This document shows positions 11,154 to 22,373 of a stretch of DNA of 64,000 nt, one piece after another; position 1 is the stretch's first letter; every line of letters begins with the position of its first letter. The position numbers were made by a program, and so were the translations under genes. Below the pieces are notes generated by a model. That model was not told where the DNA came from. It ran no database searches and saw only the letters and a list, made by a program, of their open reading frames with translations. This DNA comes from Wolfiporia cocos (taxonomy: Eukaryota; Basidiomycota; Agaricomycetes; Polyporales; Phaeolaceae), in NCBI GenBank assembly GCA_029448655.1, contig JACCLO010000002.1:2232001-2296000 (forward strand), given 5' to 3'.

Positions 11154-12580
11154 ATGTTCTCTCGCGCGGGCAACTCCATGGCGTCCCTTGGTGCATCCTG
11201 CTCTAACTTTTTGCAGACGGCTTTACTGAACCCTCGATTATATTAATAGCCGGACGCCGCGCGTTCTCCCAGTCTGCGGCGAGACGCAGTTATGACGATA
11301 CAATCAAGAACCTCCTCATCCACAAGGACACGAAAGTTTTGTGTCAAGGTTTCACCGGAAAGACAGTGCGTTGCCCTCTTGTATGCTGGTGCTCTTTCCT
11401 GACCTTGCCCGATGTAGGGTACTTTCCATGTGAAAGAGGCGCTAGCGTACGGGACGAAAATGGTGGGAGGTGTGTCACCAAGTAAGGCGGGTCAGACACA
11501 TCTTGGCCTCCCTGTATTTGGTACGGTCAAGGAGGTGTGTATTTCTATGCATAGCGCGAATTTCCTGGTCTAAAGTGATCGCAGGCTGTTCGCGAGACGA
11601 AGCCAGACGCGACCGTACTCTACGTGCCGCCTCCATTTGCTGCCGATGCAATGATCGAGGCGATTGAAAACGAAATTGGCCTCATTGTCTGTATTACGGA
11701 GGGTATCCCGCAGGCGGACGAGATCAGGGTGCGCACAGCTTTTTCAGGTTTACGATGCGTCTCTCGAGCTGCTCCGGGCAGGTCTCCGCCGCGCTGAAGA
11801 GCCAGTCAAAATCCCGCCTTGTGGGCCCGAACTGCCCTGGTATCATCAACCCGCTGGGCTGCAAGATGGGCATCCAACCAGGACACATCCACAAACCGGG
11901 CAACATCGGTATGTCATTCCGTCGCGGAGGAAACAACGGAGCGCCCTAACGCTGGTTCCGCAGGTATCGTCTCCCGCTCCGGCACGCTGACCTACGAGGC
12001 CGTCGCGCAAACTACCGGTGTCGGCCTTGGCCAGTCTCTTTGTATTGGTATTGGTGGCGATCCGTTCCCGGGCACTAAGCACATTGACTGCATCAAGCTC
12101 TTCCTGGAAGACGTCAATACAGAAGGTCCGTATGGAGAGTCTGCACGTGTGAGATCCTATTAAACGCGTTTGCAGGTATCGTAATCATCGGTGAGATTGG
12201 TGGTTCGATGGAGGAAGACGCTGCGGAGTACTTGGAGAAGTACAACAAGACGCGTAGCAAGCCCAAGCCGGTTGTGGGCTTCATAGCGGGACGCACTGCT
12301 CCTCCGGGCAGACGTATGGGCCACGCGGGCGCCATCATCTCTGGCGGAAAGGGTGCGTCATGAGGCAGCTCTGCTGCTATACACTGCTCATACATTTGCC
12401 GTTATGATAGGTGCTGCCTCCGACAAGGTTGCTGCCCTCGAGAGGGCCGGCGTGGTTGTGACCAACAGCCCGGCGCAGATAGGAAATGAAATGCTCAAGG
12501 TATGTGCGCGCGAGTATACATGGTGCTCTGCTTGACCACGGACGGACCTACAGGCCATGAAAGCAGCTGGTCTGGCATGA
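11154..12580 (+). CDS. LSC1: Succinyl-CoA ligase alpha subunit, mitochondrial
   Basis: TCA-cycle enzyme subunit that converts succinyl-CoA to succinate with formation of ATP or GTP in the mitochondrial matrix; it works with a beta subunit not in this window. Nine exons: 11154-11190, 11250-11365, 11418-11534, 11585-11728, 11782-11908, 11964-12125, 12176-12352, 12411-12499 and 12554-12580, giving 331 residues. The N-terminus is a basic mitochondrial presequence ending near [13 protein letters not shown]. The CoA-binding fold carries [16 protein letters not shown] and [10 protein letters not shown], and the phosphorylated histidine lies in [18 protein letters not shown], which is split by an intron. 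The C-terminus is the short [11 protein letters not shown]. All junctions keep the frame. Confidence 0.96.
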
Positions 12581-12707
12581 TTCCCCAATATTGAGGATAT
12601 CCCAGCGCTTCTGATCGACACCTATTTACCTCACGTTAGTTACGTAATAGAGTGTATAAGATCGCTATCTCGTCACTACATCTTTATTACCGGCACTTCG
12701 AACATTC

Positions 12708-13561
12708 ATGTCGTCGCATGTACTCTCTCCTGCGTTCGAGGATGCAGCCTTCTATTTATCCGGTGCCTCATCGCTGTCGGCGGTGTCAAATACGATCAAG
12801 CTAGAGGTCCTCGTTCTCCCCTCTTGATCCAGTGCGAGGAAGCTCTGACGCCTCGCATGTATGCCATCTTGTACAACAGTTGTACGGTCTTTACAAATAT
12901 CTTACTGTTTCGCCAACTCCAGCTACATCTCGGCCATCCATCTTAGATTTCGCCGGAAGAGCCAAATGGGATGCATGGAGCAACGCCGGACAGACATATG
13001 GCGATCGTGCTGCCGACGCAGAGAGTCGGTATCTCACCATCGCTCGCAACTTGGGGTGGAATGAAGGCAAAGAGGAAGATGTCCAAACCGTCGATTTTAG
13101 CTCAATATCACAACAATCAAAGGAGTACGGCAGTGGCGGCGGTTTGGGCAACTCAGTGAGCACAATGGCCATGTTGGAGGAACAAAGCGGCAGCGCAATC
13201 AGCGACCTGGCCATCTCTGGCGATACGCAGCAACTCCTTTCGTTTCTGGGCGCACACCACGAAGTAGACGTCAACGAGACAGACGAAAATGTGAGCTCTG
13301 AGATGATGTGGCGTGCCATAGCTTGACTACGCTATAGGGCTATACTCCGCTGCACCTTGCGTGCGATAGAGGGCATGCTAAGGTCGTCGAGCTTTTACTG
13401 AGTCGCGGAGCGGATCCTAGCATCAAGGTAAGAGTCCAGTTTGCCGTGCCAAGGACTGACCTGATCACCGCACTCGTAAGGATCCCGACGGCCTCACGGC
13501 GTTGGAGCTGGCAGAGATTTCAGGTCATGATACAATTATGTCTATCCTGAAAACAACATGA
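12708..13561 (+). CDS. Acyl-CoA-binding protein with C-terminal ankyrin repeats (ACBD6-like)
   Basis: Binds long-chain acyl-CoA esters; the ankyrin part is expected to bind a partner protein. Four exons, 12708-12806, 12880-13290, 13338-13427 and 13481-13561, encode 226 residues. The acyl-CoA-binding domain fills residues 5-90: FEDAAFYLS, the ligand-contact block LYGLYKYLTV, then AKWDAWSNAGQ. A variable linker follows with acidic and Ser/Gly-rich sequence. Two ankyrin repeats close the protein: GYTPLHLACDRGHAKVVELL and DGLTALELAEISGHDTI. The first intron has a weak GTCCTC donor, chosen because it joins IKLE to LYGLYKY as in homologues. The last intron ends in AAG. Confidence 0.92.
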
Positions 13562-13724
13562 GGTCGGACTGGTCATTGGGGAGAGATAAGAAGTAAGTCA
13601 CAGAGGGCAGTAAATTGACCGGGATATGTAGGTGAGCAGAGCCAAACATGTATTGGTTCTCCTGCGCCGATGTGAGTAGATATCCTAGTGTAATTTGACG
13701 CGATCGCCGTACATTTCCGCAGCA

Positions 13725-14089
13725 TCACTTGGATTCCGCGTCTGGGGGGTAGTTTCCCACCTGATAGCGGTCTTCTTCCAAAGTGTAGGGAATCTTAGCC
13801 TGCGGGGAGTATGAAAGCTTCGTTCAGGAACAGACTCGTACCAACCTACCAGCTGCAACAATCTTGCTACTGCTCTCGATGGCTGCGCCCCGACACTGAG
13901 CCAATAGTTTATCCTCCTCTCACTCCATTGCATCGTTTTAGTATTCTCGCCGGGTTTTGTGCGAGGGTCCATGATGCCGAGCGTCTCTATCGGTTTGCCA
14001 TTACGTCGCACATGCTGGTCAATGGCAACAAGGTGAAGAATGCGGTTGTGGCGAGGGCCGTGCAGAGCTAGGCGAAGACGGACGGCCAT
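13725..14089 (-). CDS. MRPS16: Mitochondrial ribosomal protein bS16m
   Basis: Small-subunit mitoribosomal protein of the bacterial S16 family. The first 80 residues carry the S16 core: VRLRLALHGPRHNRI, VAIDQHVRRNGKPIETLG, DPRTKPGE and the W-SERRINYWLSVGAQPS block, then RLLQL. The exon runs 13850-14089. A well-formed 50-nt GT-AG intron (13800-13849) leads to a 25-codon last exon 13725-13799 ending PDAESK, total 104 residues. If that intron is kept, translation would instead run on to 13685 with a different tail, so the C-terminus is less certain than the identity. The ATG was chosen because it directly precedes the conserved VRLRLALHG. Confidence 0.88.
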
Positions 14090-14452
14090 TGTGAGCTACG
14101 AAGAGTTGGCCGGAGTCTGGAGCGCAATATGCAGGCCCGACTTAGACGCCCGAAGCCAAAGGGTCACATGATCAAGTCGCCAGAACAAGCGCTCGGGAAA
14201 ACTGTAAAGGTAATATATTACGTAAACAGTTGTAGGGATATCATAAAGGGAGCGTTTATTTTCACATCTAGTACTTGTACATGTATCGCAGAACCTCAGT
14301 GCCGTCAATATTAAATCTGGCCAATCCTCAGTACTGAACATTTACGCCTCGGCGGCTGGTCTTCCTCTACCGCTGACTTGGGAGGGCGGCGCACGGCATG
14401 ACAGCGAAAGTGTCACCCTGGGTTGGGGAGGGACCCTAGCTATAGCCTCTAG
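14090..14452. other. Intergenic: bS16m promoter and LSm5 3' end
   Basis: About 360 bp between two minus-strand genes. It should hold the promoter of bS16m and the 3' UTR of LSM5. No element recognised. Confidence 0.35.
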
Positions 14453-14948
14453 CTATGCATCCTCCGGTCCATTGCTACCAGGTATCAACTATGTGAAACA
14501 TAGTCAGTGGCAGTCCGCATGGTCTGATGAGGCGGAATGGGGTTTCAGACGCACCATGCATATATTGTTGCCGTTCAGCAATGTCTGGGCCAACTTGGTT
14601 TTCTTCTTTCCCGTTGGAGTTGTTTCGCTTTTCACCAGAAATGACGGAGTCGGTCAATTCTGTTTATGATCATAGGCTACGCGGCTGCTCACAATTCTGT
14701 CACGTCTTCCAGGACCATGTCTGGCGATGAGATGCGTCAGCTGTGAGCATCACAACAATGTGGTAGCCACTCACTCACGAAGTCGTCGAAGCCAAGCAAG
14801 ATGCCTGTGAACTCGCGGTCGCTCTTCATGACAACCCATATCCGCGACCCAATGCATCTGTCAATGAGCTCTAACTGTTGCATCAGCTTTAGCGATAACT
14901 GTCGCATTGTTGTGGACACTGACCCAGTGGTAGTATTTGGGACGCCAT
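14453..14948 (-). CDS. LSM5: U6 snRNA-associated Sm-like protein LSm5
   Basis: Subunit of the LSm2-8 ring on U6 snRNA and the LSm1-7 ring in mRNA decay. Five exons on the minus strand, 14924-14948, 14775-14870, 14693-14720, 14555-14627 and 14453-14488, encode 85 residues, the usual size. The Sm1 motif is [20 protein letters not shown] then [19 protein letters not shown]; the Sm2 motif is [13 protein letters not shown]. Four introns in an 85-residue protein mean every exon is short, so no single frame looks like a gene. The GTGAGTGG donor and the AAAAG acceptor of the fourth exon were picked because they alone restore the [13 protein letters not shown] reading. Confidence 0.94.
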
Positions 14949-15332
14949 GGCGGGGTGGTGCAACACAAATGAGCGCGTCCGGTGGCGGAACGCGTTGGTC
15001 ACAAGAACGTGATCGAGGCTGCTATCGAGATTCGACGACTGTAAAACGCGCTACTTTGGCTATGTATTCTTCATGCATTGTAAACGCGATATGTAACTAG
15101 CTCATAACATAGCTGTGAGAGTAAAAGGGATACAACATCACAATTGGTTTGGTCAACAGCGCAAAAAATGGAGAAAAGCTGAGCGTAGACAGAATGTAAT
15201 CATTTAACGATTGGTTTCGCGATGAAGGTTCTGAAAAACAACACGGAAGACTACAACACATTGATAACAACGATGCAGGAAGTGGCTGAAAGTATAAGTC
15301 TGCGGAAGCGCTCCTCTACGCCGTACACCAGG
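14949..15332. other. Intergenic: LSM5 promoter and importin-alpha 3' end
   Basis: About 380 bp between tandem minus-strand genes. A 40-bp A-rich stretch occurs near 15160-15240, which would suit an importin-alpha 3' UTR or polyadenylation region. Nothing else seen. Confidence 0.35.
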
Positions 15333-17219
15333 TCACTGTGGGCCGAAGCTGAAACCGCCTGGGGGCGGGGCAGCACCCTCCGTGTTGAACTGTGTATTTA
15401 GATTTGTCAAGATAGGGAATAGGAAAGAATGCTTCCCAAGTGACTCACCGAGAAATTACCCGATGGATCGACATTGGCTGCGCTGATGCCGGCGTCCTCC
15501 TCCTCATCGGGGAAGTACTTGTCCATGATGTTGAAGGCCTTCTTGTAGATCTCCAAGTTGTCGTGTTGTTGCAAGTTGTGGATGGTCACCATACCACCAG
15601 CTTCCTCGACGTAGATGGCGTATTGATTAATGGCGCCTGGTCCAGCAGCGTGCTTATCCATCTCTCCGATTTTCAAGATATTATCGAGACCGTCGAGGGC
15701 GACCTGGATAATCTTGTTGTCCATCATAGTGAGTAGATCGCAAAGCGGTTTGATGCAGCCTTGCGAGACGAGATAACGGATCTGCGAGGGCTCCTGAAGA
15801 CCACCGGAGGTTGCGTTTGAGATCGCCCAGCAAGCCTCCTTCCGTGTCTTGAAGTCGGCATTCTGGAGAATGTTAATGAGTGGTGGGATAATGTTCGCGT
15901 CGATAACTGCCTGGATCTGTGGAGGCGAGCCTGCAGTGATATTCGAAATTGTCCAGCACGCTTCCTTGCGAATGCCTTCTTTCGGCGACGACAATAGTGA
16001 AAGGAGAGCCGGAAGCGCGCCAGAGGTGATCACGACTTGCGTCTGCAGGTCGTCACCGGTCACGATATTGCCAACAGAACGGAGTGCTGGTGTTTGTACT
16101 GAGGTCGAGGGATGCATCAGGAGGTCAACCAGCCTTCTGCAGACACCAGATTCGATGACAGCTTGTATTTTATCATTAGAGCCATCGGAAAGGTATGATA
16201 TCGCCCAGCATGCGTCAATGAGGATCTCGTCGTCGAGGGAATAGATCAATTTGGTTAGGACAGTAAGTGCAGGTGAGATCTGGCGATCATATGCGCGTTA
16301 GTCTCGCGTCGGCTCAAATATTAGCGGAGTCACATACCAGGTCCCAGTCTGGCTGTGGCGACTTGCCTCTGCAGAAATTGCTGAGAGTCCAAGTGGCGTT
16401 TCTGAGCATGCTCAGCTTATGGTTCTCACTCAACAACTGAAGTAGAGGCCTCAAAGCTCCTTGTTGAAGGACGTAGTCTCGGCATTGCGGGCTGTCACCA
16501 GCGATGTTGCCTAACGCCCACACAGCTTGCTCTCTCACGTCCGTTACGGGAGAAGACAAAAGCTTGATGAACTCGGGAACAGCGCGCGCACCGATGACGA
16601 CTTGGGTATGTTCTGCAGTTCCTGATGCGATGTTGGTGAGTGCCCAGGCTGCCTCGAACTAGAGAATCGCGTGAGTGGCGCGCATCATTGGTCTCCGTAC
16701 AAAACGTGCCTGCAGCATCGCATTGTTTCCCTCCAGGAATTGCACGAAACGGGGTACGACACCACACTCAATGACGCGTTCGATTGGAGGATTCTTCTCC
16801 TTCGACAACAGTTTGCGGAACTTTGTGGTAGCGTCCAGTTGTCGGGTGGCGTCATCAGAGAATACACCATTTATCATGTCCTCAGCCAACTTCGGAGGCC
16901 ATCAGTGATGCGGGCCATAGGAACTAAGAGATCAGACATACTGGGCTCTCCCAGGTACTAACGGTGCCCTCATCATCGGAATCAATGTTGTCGGGCAAGA
17001 AGTTGCGCCTCTTAGAAATGTTTTCATCCCGCTTCTGCCTACGAATCTCAACCTGCTGCTCTTCACGGCGGCGCCGGAGGTCTTCCTGCTTCAGGCCTCC
17101 TTTACTTTTGTACTCTGTACCCATCGTTCAGTGATCTGTGCTCGACGCGCAAGATGACACCAGCCAGAAGTCGAGGAGTACTCACCATTCTTGCGATGGG
17201 CTACACGGGTAGTATCCAT
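15333..17219 (-). CDS. SRP1: Importin alpha (karyopherin alpha)
   Basis: Adaptor that binds classical nuclear localisation signals and importin beta. Six exons on the minus strand, 17186-17219, 16942-17114, 16710-16889, 16338-16658, 15449-16279 and 15333-15389, encode 531 residues. The importin-beta-binding domain is the basic stretch [20 protein letters not shown] followed by [12 protein letters not shown]. Ten armadillo repeats follow; the NLS-binding W-xxx-N arrays are visible as [53 protein letters not shown] and [10 protein letters not shown]. The tail ends GGFSFGPQ after a final intron. The intron after exon 3 begins with GC, not GT (see findings). Start chosen at [11 protein letters not shown], typical for the family. 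Confidence 0.96.
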
Positions 17220-17839
17220 AATGGTATGTGGTCTGTGATGGAGGTAGTTGTGCTAAGAAAGGTTGGACGCGCGGAGAGGGTCTGAAGTCAATCTTCGACA
17301 AATAACACGCGTAGCTCGTCACGGTCACATGTACGGTATAACGGTGTGACCATACCAAACCAGGCCAGACCACAGGCCACAGCCTTGCACTACTCAGCCG
17401 TGGTGATCAGTAATTGAGCATGTAAGGGGACATATGCGCGAACATTCACGAGAACTCAGATATTTAAACGCTAGTTTCCGCTGTGAGCAAGATCGTGTAC
17501 CGGGATCACGCTAAGTTGTGGCGCTTCAAGGCATTCATCATGAAGCGTCACAGTGGGCAGCCACGAGCCTGGAGCTCCAAACAAGGACTACCCTTGGAAG
17601 TCTTGCTATGGCTGAGCCATCTGCATCGGTAATAATCAAAACACAGATTGCGCCGGAATCTAGCAACGCAGTCCTATTTTACAATCGTAAAATTGGGGAC
17701 CCTTGTGCAACTTTCAAATTGATTGGAGCTGCTCTGGAGGAGTTATCAGGCATACAAATTCGGTGACCGAGAGTGCTTAGAGGACGGCGACCAGTGGGCG
17801 GTGTTAGTGATTAAATATTAAGGATTCGCACGCCTCTTC
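17220..17839. other. Intergenic: importin-alpha promoter and RPN2 3' end
   Basis: About 620 bp between tandem minus-strand genes. It includes a TATTTAAA-like run near 17460 that could be a core-promoter element if transcription started leftwards, but the distance to the ATG at 17219 is long. No coding sequence recognised. Confidence 0.35.
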
Positions 17840-20800
17840 CTATGAGTCATTGTCGAAGGGGTACTATGGTGCGGGGGACTATCAGCCTTGTGTCGTCCGA
17901 TCACAGCTGTATGCTTACCTCGAATGGCTCTGGTGGATCCGCCTCAGGAGCGTTCTCGTCGAGGGCAATATGCCGCCCCTCCGATACGTGCGCAGGACGG
18001 TCGTCTGACACAGGAACTGCTTGGTTCGCTGCAATGATAGTCTGTGTCTCGAATTCCACGTAGTCGCGCTCCTCGTCTGGACGCTGATCGGCCAGAATCA
18101 AGATTCCCCCACCGCCGGCATACCTTTCCGACGTCAGGCCCGTTACCACCGACGAACGGCTAGCAGAGCCTTTGTGCGACTTTGCAGACGGCGCATTCCT
18201 CGTAGATACGGGTCTTACCGGCTGATACCGGCCATCGGCGGGGAAGCTGATGTATGGTATCTGCGCAGGGACTATTCGGGAGAAGTTTGAGAGCTTTTCG
18301 AACGATGGCTCTTTGCGTTTTGGAGCGGGCGCCGACGCATCGTCCGACTTCATCTCAACGTCGCCGTCCTTTTTAGCCTCTGGCTTCTCGTCCTACATGT
18401 GTCTTAGTAGGCAACGTTTGAATAATGTGAACTTCATACCGTATCCATGGCCTCGCCACCTTCGGCAGCAGCTTTCTTCTTCTCCCGCGCCTTTGCACGG
18501 GCAGTGGTAGAGAGGACTGCGGTGGCAACTTTCGCAACTGCTTCCTTCTTCGGCTGCTTGGTCATTGGATGGTATGCGAAGAGACTAGGTCTAGCGTTCG
18601 ACATAAACTCGAAGTTTGGTGCCTACATAAATTGTCAGCGATCACAACGAACAGCGGGGTGATGTTGGTCCAACCTGAAGAGTCTCATCGAGCCCGATAA
18701 TAGCTGTCGGGTCAAACGCCAGACAAGCGCAATGCGCTAGAGGATACCAGTACCAGAATTGGCAGAACAGTGCCATACCAACAATGGCGTTGGTGTTGCG
18801 GCTGCCAGCTCGACTCTGCAGGCTGATGGTGACATTTCGACCACCAGCATCGATCAGGCCCTGACCAAGCGCCGCGCCGAAACGTGCCATTGGATCCTCA
18901 CGTTTGTCTGAGATGATCTTGGAGTATAGGGCTCGGGTAGAGGCGAGAGATGGTGAAGAAAGTTCCGATTGCTCGACGAGAATCATTCCGAGAGCAATCA
19001 ATGCTCCTTGACGGACGAAGTCCACGCTATCCCTGGTCATTGGCTCCAAAATCTCGACTGCGTCCTACAACGCAGAGGTTAGCATCAGGCGGGAAATGAG
19101 AAGGTGGCACTACAGACCTGCAGACCGGTGCCCGCACAGGCTATTCCCAATGCTAGCGTCGCACCGCATCGTACATGGGGGTTGTAGCTCTCACTAAGGA
19201 GCTGCACGATGCGGGGCACCTGGGCAGGGTTCTTAAACAGCAGGAACGCTAGTGCAGTGACGGCTGCTCTCCGAACGTCGTGTGAAGTATCCGATACTGC
19301 AATGTGCAGGAGCTGCCGGATAGCATCGTTGTTCGAGGTGCCAGCGTATGCCAGCGCAAGTGTGTAAACTCCACCATATCGCAGGAGCGGGTCCTACGCG
19401 TAGTCGTAAGTGACTGACAAGTACACGAGCACGTACACTCACCTTCTCAGCCATTAGCGTCTTTATCATGTCATCCGCCTGCTCTTGCCTGCCGTAGTAG
19501 ATGAAAGCAAGGCCGACTGCAACGCCCCGAATGATCTTCTCGTGCTGCGTTTCCCTGGCGTATTGCAACATCTCGTCCGCAGACGTGGCGTCTGCAGTAC
19601 CCAGCTTGATCAAACCCATCGCATAGCCTGCCGCCTCACCAGCAACCGCCGAGTCGGTGAAGAGGACCTGCTTCAGCTCATCATACGTCTCCGCGTTCTT
19701 GCCGCCCATGCCAGCGACGCCCAAACCGAGAGCGCACCCGTGCTGTACAACCTCGTTTTGTACTGCCTTGAGTGTGTTGCGCAAGTATTCTTCTACATGT
19801 CGGCCACTCCCGCATCCGGCATTCACGAGACCGAGTGCGTACAGAGCACCTCCTTCCGAGTATACAGCGCCCGGGATGGTGCTCTCTGCGCCTCCCGGCT
19901 GAGGGAGGTAGGGCCCAAGAATGTTCATACTCTCCTCGAAGTGACCCTTATGGATCACACCGAGCGCGGCAGTGGCGGAGAATTTCGCCCAGTGTGTGGC
20001 TAGACCAAGCCACTCAAGGTTCTCCCGCAAGAAGACGTCTGAGGTGGTACCGGAGTGCATATACGCGTTCTCCAGAGTCAGCGCAACATGGAACATAGAC
20101 GTCCGAGCTTCCAGAGCGTCCTGATATAGGTCGCTTGTGAGCAGATGGAAAGCCAAGTGAAGCAGCCACGCATACCTTGGTGCTCTTGAGTATCAACATG
20201 TCGACCTTGTTGTTGCGCTTCAAGAATTCAAGGTACAACTTGATCGATTCCTGGCCCAGTAGGATGCGTCGCAACTTGTCGTAAATCGCCTTCGAGTCCT
20301 GCAAGCCATATCAGCTGCTCCACTCGTCGCGACCCACACGCCACAGTGCTCACCCCCTCGCCTTCTGGCAACTCCTTCCGTACGTTCTCCAAGTAGTCCT
20401 GCGCGCCACCCTCGACTAGATCGAAAGCAATTTGGTAGGCGAGAAGCGCATCCTTGGGTACGAGCGAGGTCAGCAGCGGCACGGTCAGCTCCGCGGAGCT
20501 CAATGTGACCAGAACGCGGGTGATCGAGTAGACGTGCGACGACTTTGTATCGCTGCTTGGAGTTGGGAAAAGTGGCAGGAGGAACCGCAGGACGTGGTCG
20601 CGGTACGCAAGAGGGAAAGCGGTGTCCAGAACCGCGTCCATGGCGTATGAGAGCAAGTTAACATCTCCAGTAGTCTCGTAAATCTGTGTAAGCACGTCCA
20701 GTCGACGCGCCTCTAGTGCGATACCGATCGCCTGTTCGTCAACCGTTCAGTGCATGCACCGTAACCGGACGTTGTCGCAGGACGAACCTGTTTGAACTCC

Positions 20801-21361
20801 CCGTCCGCGATACATGTGCTGAAGATGCCCTCAATAATACCCTGGAGCTTCGGGTCAATCTTCGCCTCGCCAGCCTGATCAGCCGACCGCGTTTGGATGT
20901 ACCGGTCTATTGCCTTAGCTAACGGCGCAGACGCCGTGATCAGCTTCACAGTAGACATGTAGTCATTTAAAGCTCACAAATGACTGTTTCGACATATTCC
21001 TCCGACCCAAGAGCGCGACTCTCTTCGTGAAACGCGCTGCCCGCTCCAAGCGCGAAGGATAGCGCTTCGTCGTATTCTCCCAGGTAGTAGTAGACTTTGC
21101 TGGCAAGCAGAGCGGCTGCATTGTGCGCCTCCGCAGGTAGTTCGTCGCTCTCGTACAGCGATTCACTACAAGACACCTAAGTTCTCGAGCTAGACGCGTG
21201 CAGGTGGATATAACGTACATTAGAGCGATGTGTTCTGAGATCTCCGCCCAAAACTGTGGAACCAGCGAGCTCAGGGTCTTGAGAGCGTGCTGTCTGAGCA
21301 GCGGTTCCGGTTCGGACAGTAGGGCGAGTACGCCTGCAGCAGATGAGTGAGGCCGGACCAT
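17840..21361 (-). CDS. RPN2: 26S proteasome regulatory subunit Rpn2
   Basis: Largest non-ATPase subunit of the 19S base; a scaffold for Rpn13 and substrate docking. Eleven exons on the minus strand: 21219-21361, 20978-21165, 20788-20918, 20354-20731, 20176-20298, 19443-20120, 19118-19393, 18675-19064, 18440-18622, 17919-18392 and 17840-17863, giving 995 residues. N-terminal blocks: [40 protein letters not shown]. The central toroid of PC repeats is seen as [39 protein letters not shown] and [15 protein letters not shown] lysine/alanine-rich segment precedes the C-terminal domain, which ends PPEPFEYPFDNDS, the Rpn13-binding tail; its last eight codons sit in a separate 24-nt exon. Start taken at [15 protein letters not shown]. 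Confidence 0.96.
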
Positions 21362-21536
21362 AACAGCAGAAGGTGGACGCGTAGTATAACACGCACTGAC
21401 GCGTCTCCTCGAGAGCTTAATTCGTCCCCCATGGTGCACGTGCCGCTATGCATTACGTAATCGCAGACGCAGTGTTCTGGCCTGAGCCTTGCTCTTCCGT
21501 GTTCCTCCTCGTCAAACCCGATAGATATCCACCATC
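21362..21536. promoter_or_regulatory. Divergent promoter between RPN2 and COX13
   Basis: Only 175 bp separate the two start codons, so the control regions overlap. No TATA box is visible. I did not recognise a proteasome-associated control element (PACE-like GGTGGCAAA) here. Confidence 0.5.
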
Positions 21537-22190
21537 ATGTCCATGCTTGCCCGCACCGCTGCTCTGCGCGCCATCCCTCGCGCCCGGGGCTACGCCAACA
21601 CCACCGGCGAGCTCATGAAGACTAACTGGGCAGAGAAGCAGGCTGCCCTGCAGTCGCATGCTGCCGGTAAGTCGCGTTTGTATCCGCGGGGGCGCATGCA
21701 TTCATTAACGTGCCGCATGCAGAGACCGCCAACCTTTGGCGCAGGATTAGGTACGCTTGTAGCATTCAGGGGTGATGTTGGTCCTAATACAGAACGACCG
21801 CCAGTTACTATGTCTGCCTCCCTGCCAGTAGGTCGTTCCGCTCGATTTCGAGCTTACACTCATAACCTCATTCCTTCTAGTTGCTGTGACTGCTCTCTGG
21901 GTTCGCAACCTTGAAAACGAGCACGAAGAGCATATTGAACATGTCAAGGCGGAGCACGGCGGGGAGCTCCCTGAAGTGCCTGCCTACGAGTACCTCAACA
22001 GGCGTGGTATGTACTATCTGGTGTCGGTTGAGTAACCTAAGACTGATGGATTTTATTAGTGAGCGGGCCTTTCCCCTGGGGTCCGAACTCTCTGTTCTTC
22101 AACCCTAAGGTACGTTCAACCAGGGATTACAGAATGAATATGCTTCGCTGAAGACGTCCACAGGTCAACAAGGACATGTCTAACGAGTAA
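21537..22190 (+). CDS. COX13: Cytochrome c oxidase subunit VIa
   Basis: Nuclear-encoded accessory subunit of respiratory complex IV in the inner mitochondrial membrane. Six exons, 21537-21666, 21723-21750, 21805-21827, 21881-22006, 22060-22109 and 22164-22190, encode 127 residues. The N-terminus MSMLARTAALRAIPRARGYA is a typical presequence. After TANLWRRIS comes the single membrane span SYYVCLPAIAVTALWV, assembled from two very short exons (28 and 23 nt), then NLENEHEEHIEHV and the conserved YEYLNRRVSGPFPWG and NSLFFNPKVN. The short exons were placed by matching conserved residues and splice signals; frame closes throughout. Confidence 0.93.
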
Positions 22191-22373
22191 TTGAGTTCAT
22201 TTCCATCGAATGTTACTCTTGGCAATGCATTATCTTTGTCCGCGAACTTATGGGACTGTCGGTTCAAATTAGCACATACTCGCGGAAATGACACGCCGCA
22301 GCAACGATGTAATAGATCAAATGTCGAAACTACAATAGATATAGCAGCCAAGCTCAATTGCAGCCCAAGCATA

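Noticed and set aside
20963..21176. Frames near 21000 as separate small genes
   Set aside because: They are the second exon of RPN2 and its unspliced read-through.
21362..21439. Upstream in-frame extension of RPN2 starting MHHGGRIKLS
   Set aside because: The ATG at 21361 begins the conserved N-terminus; the extension falls in the divergent promoter.
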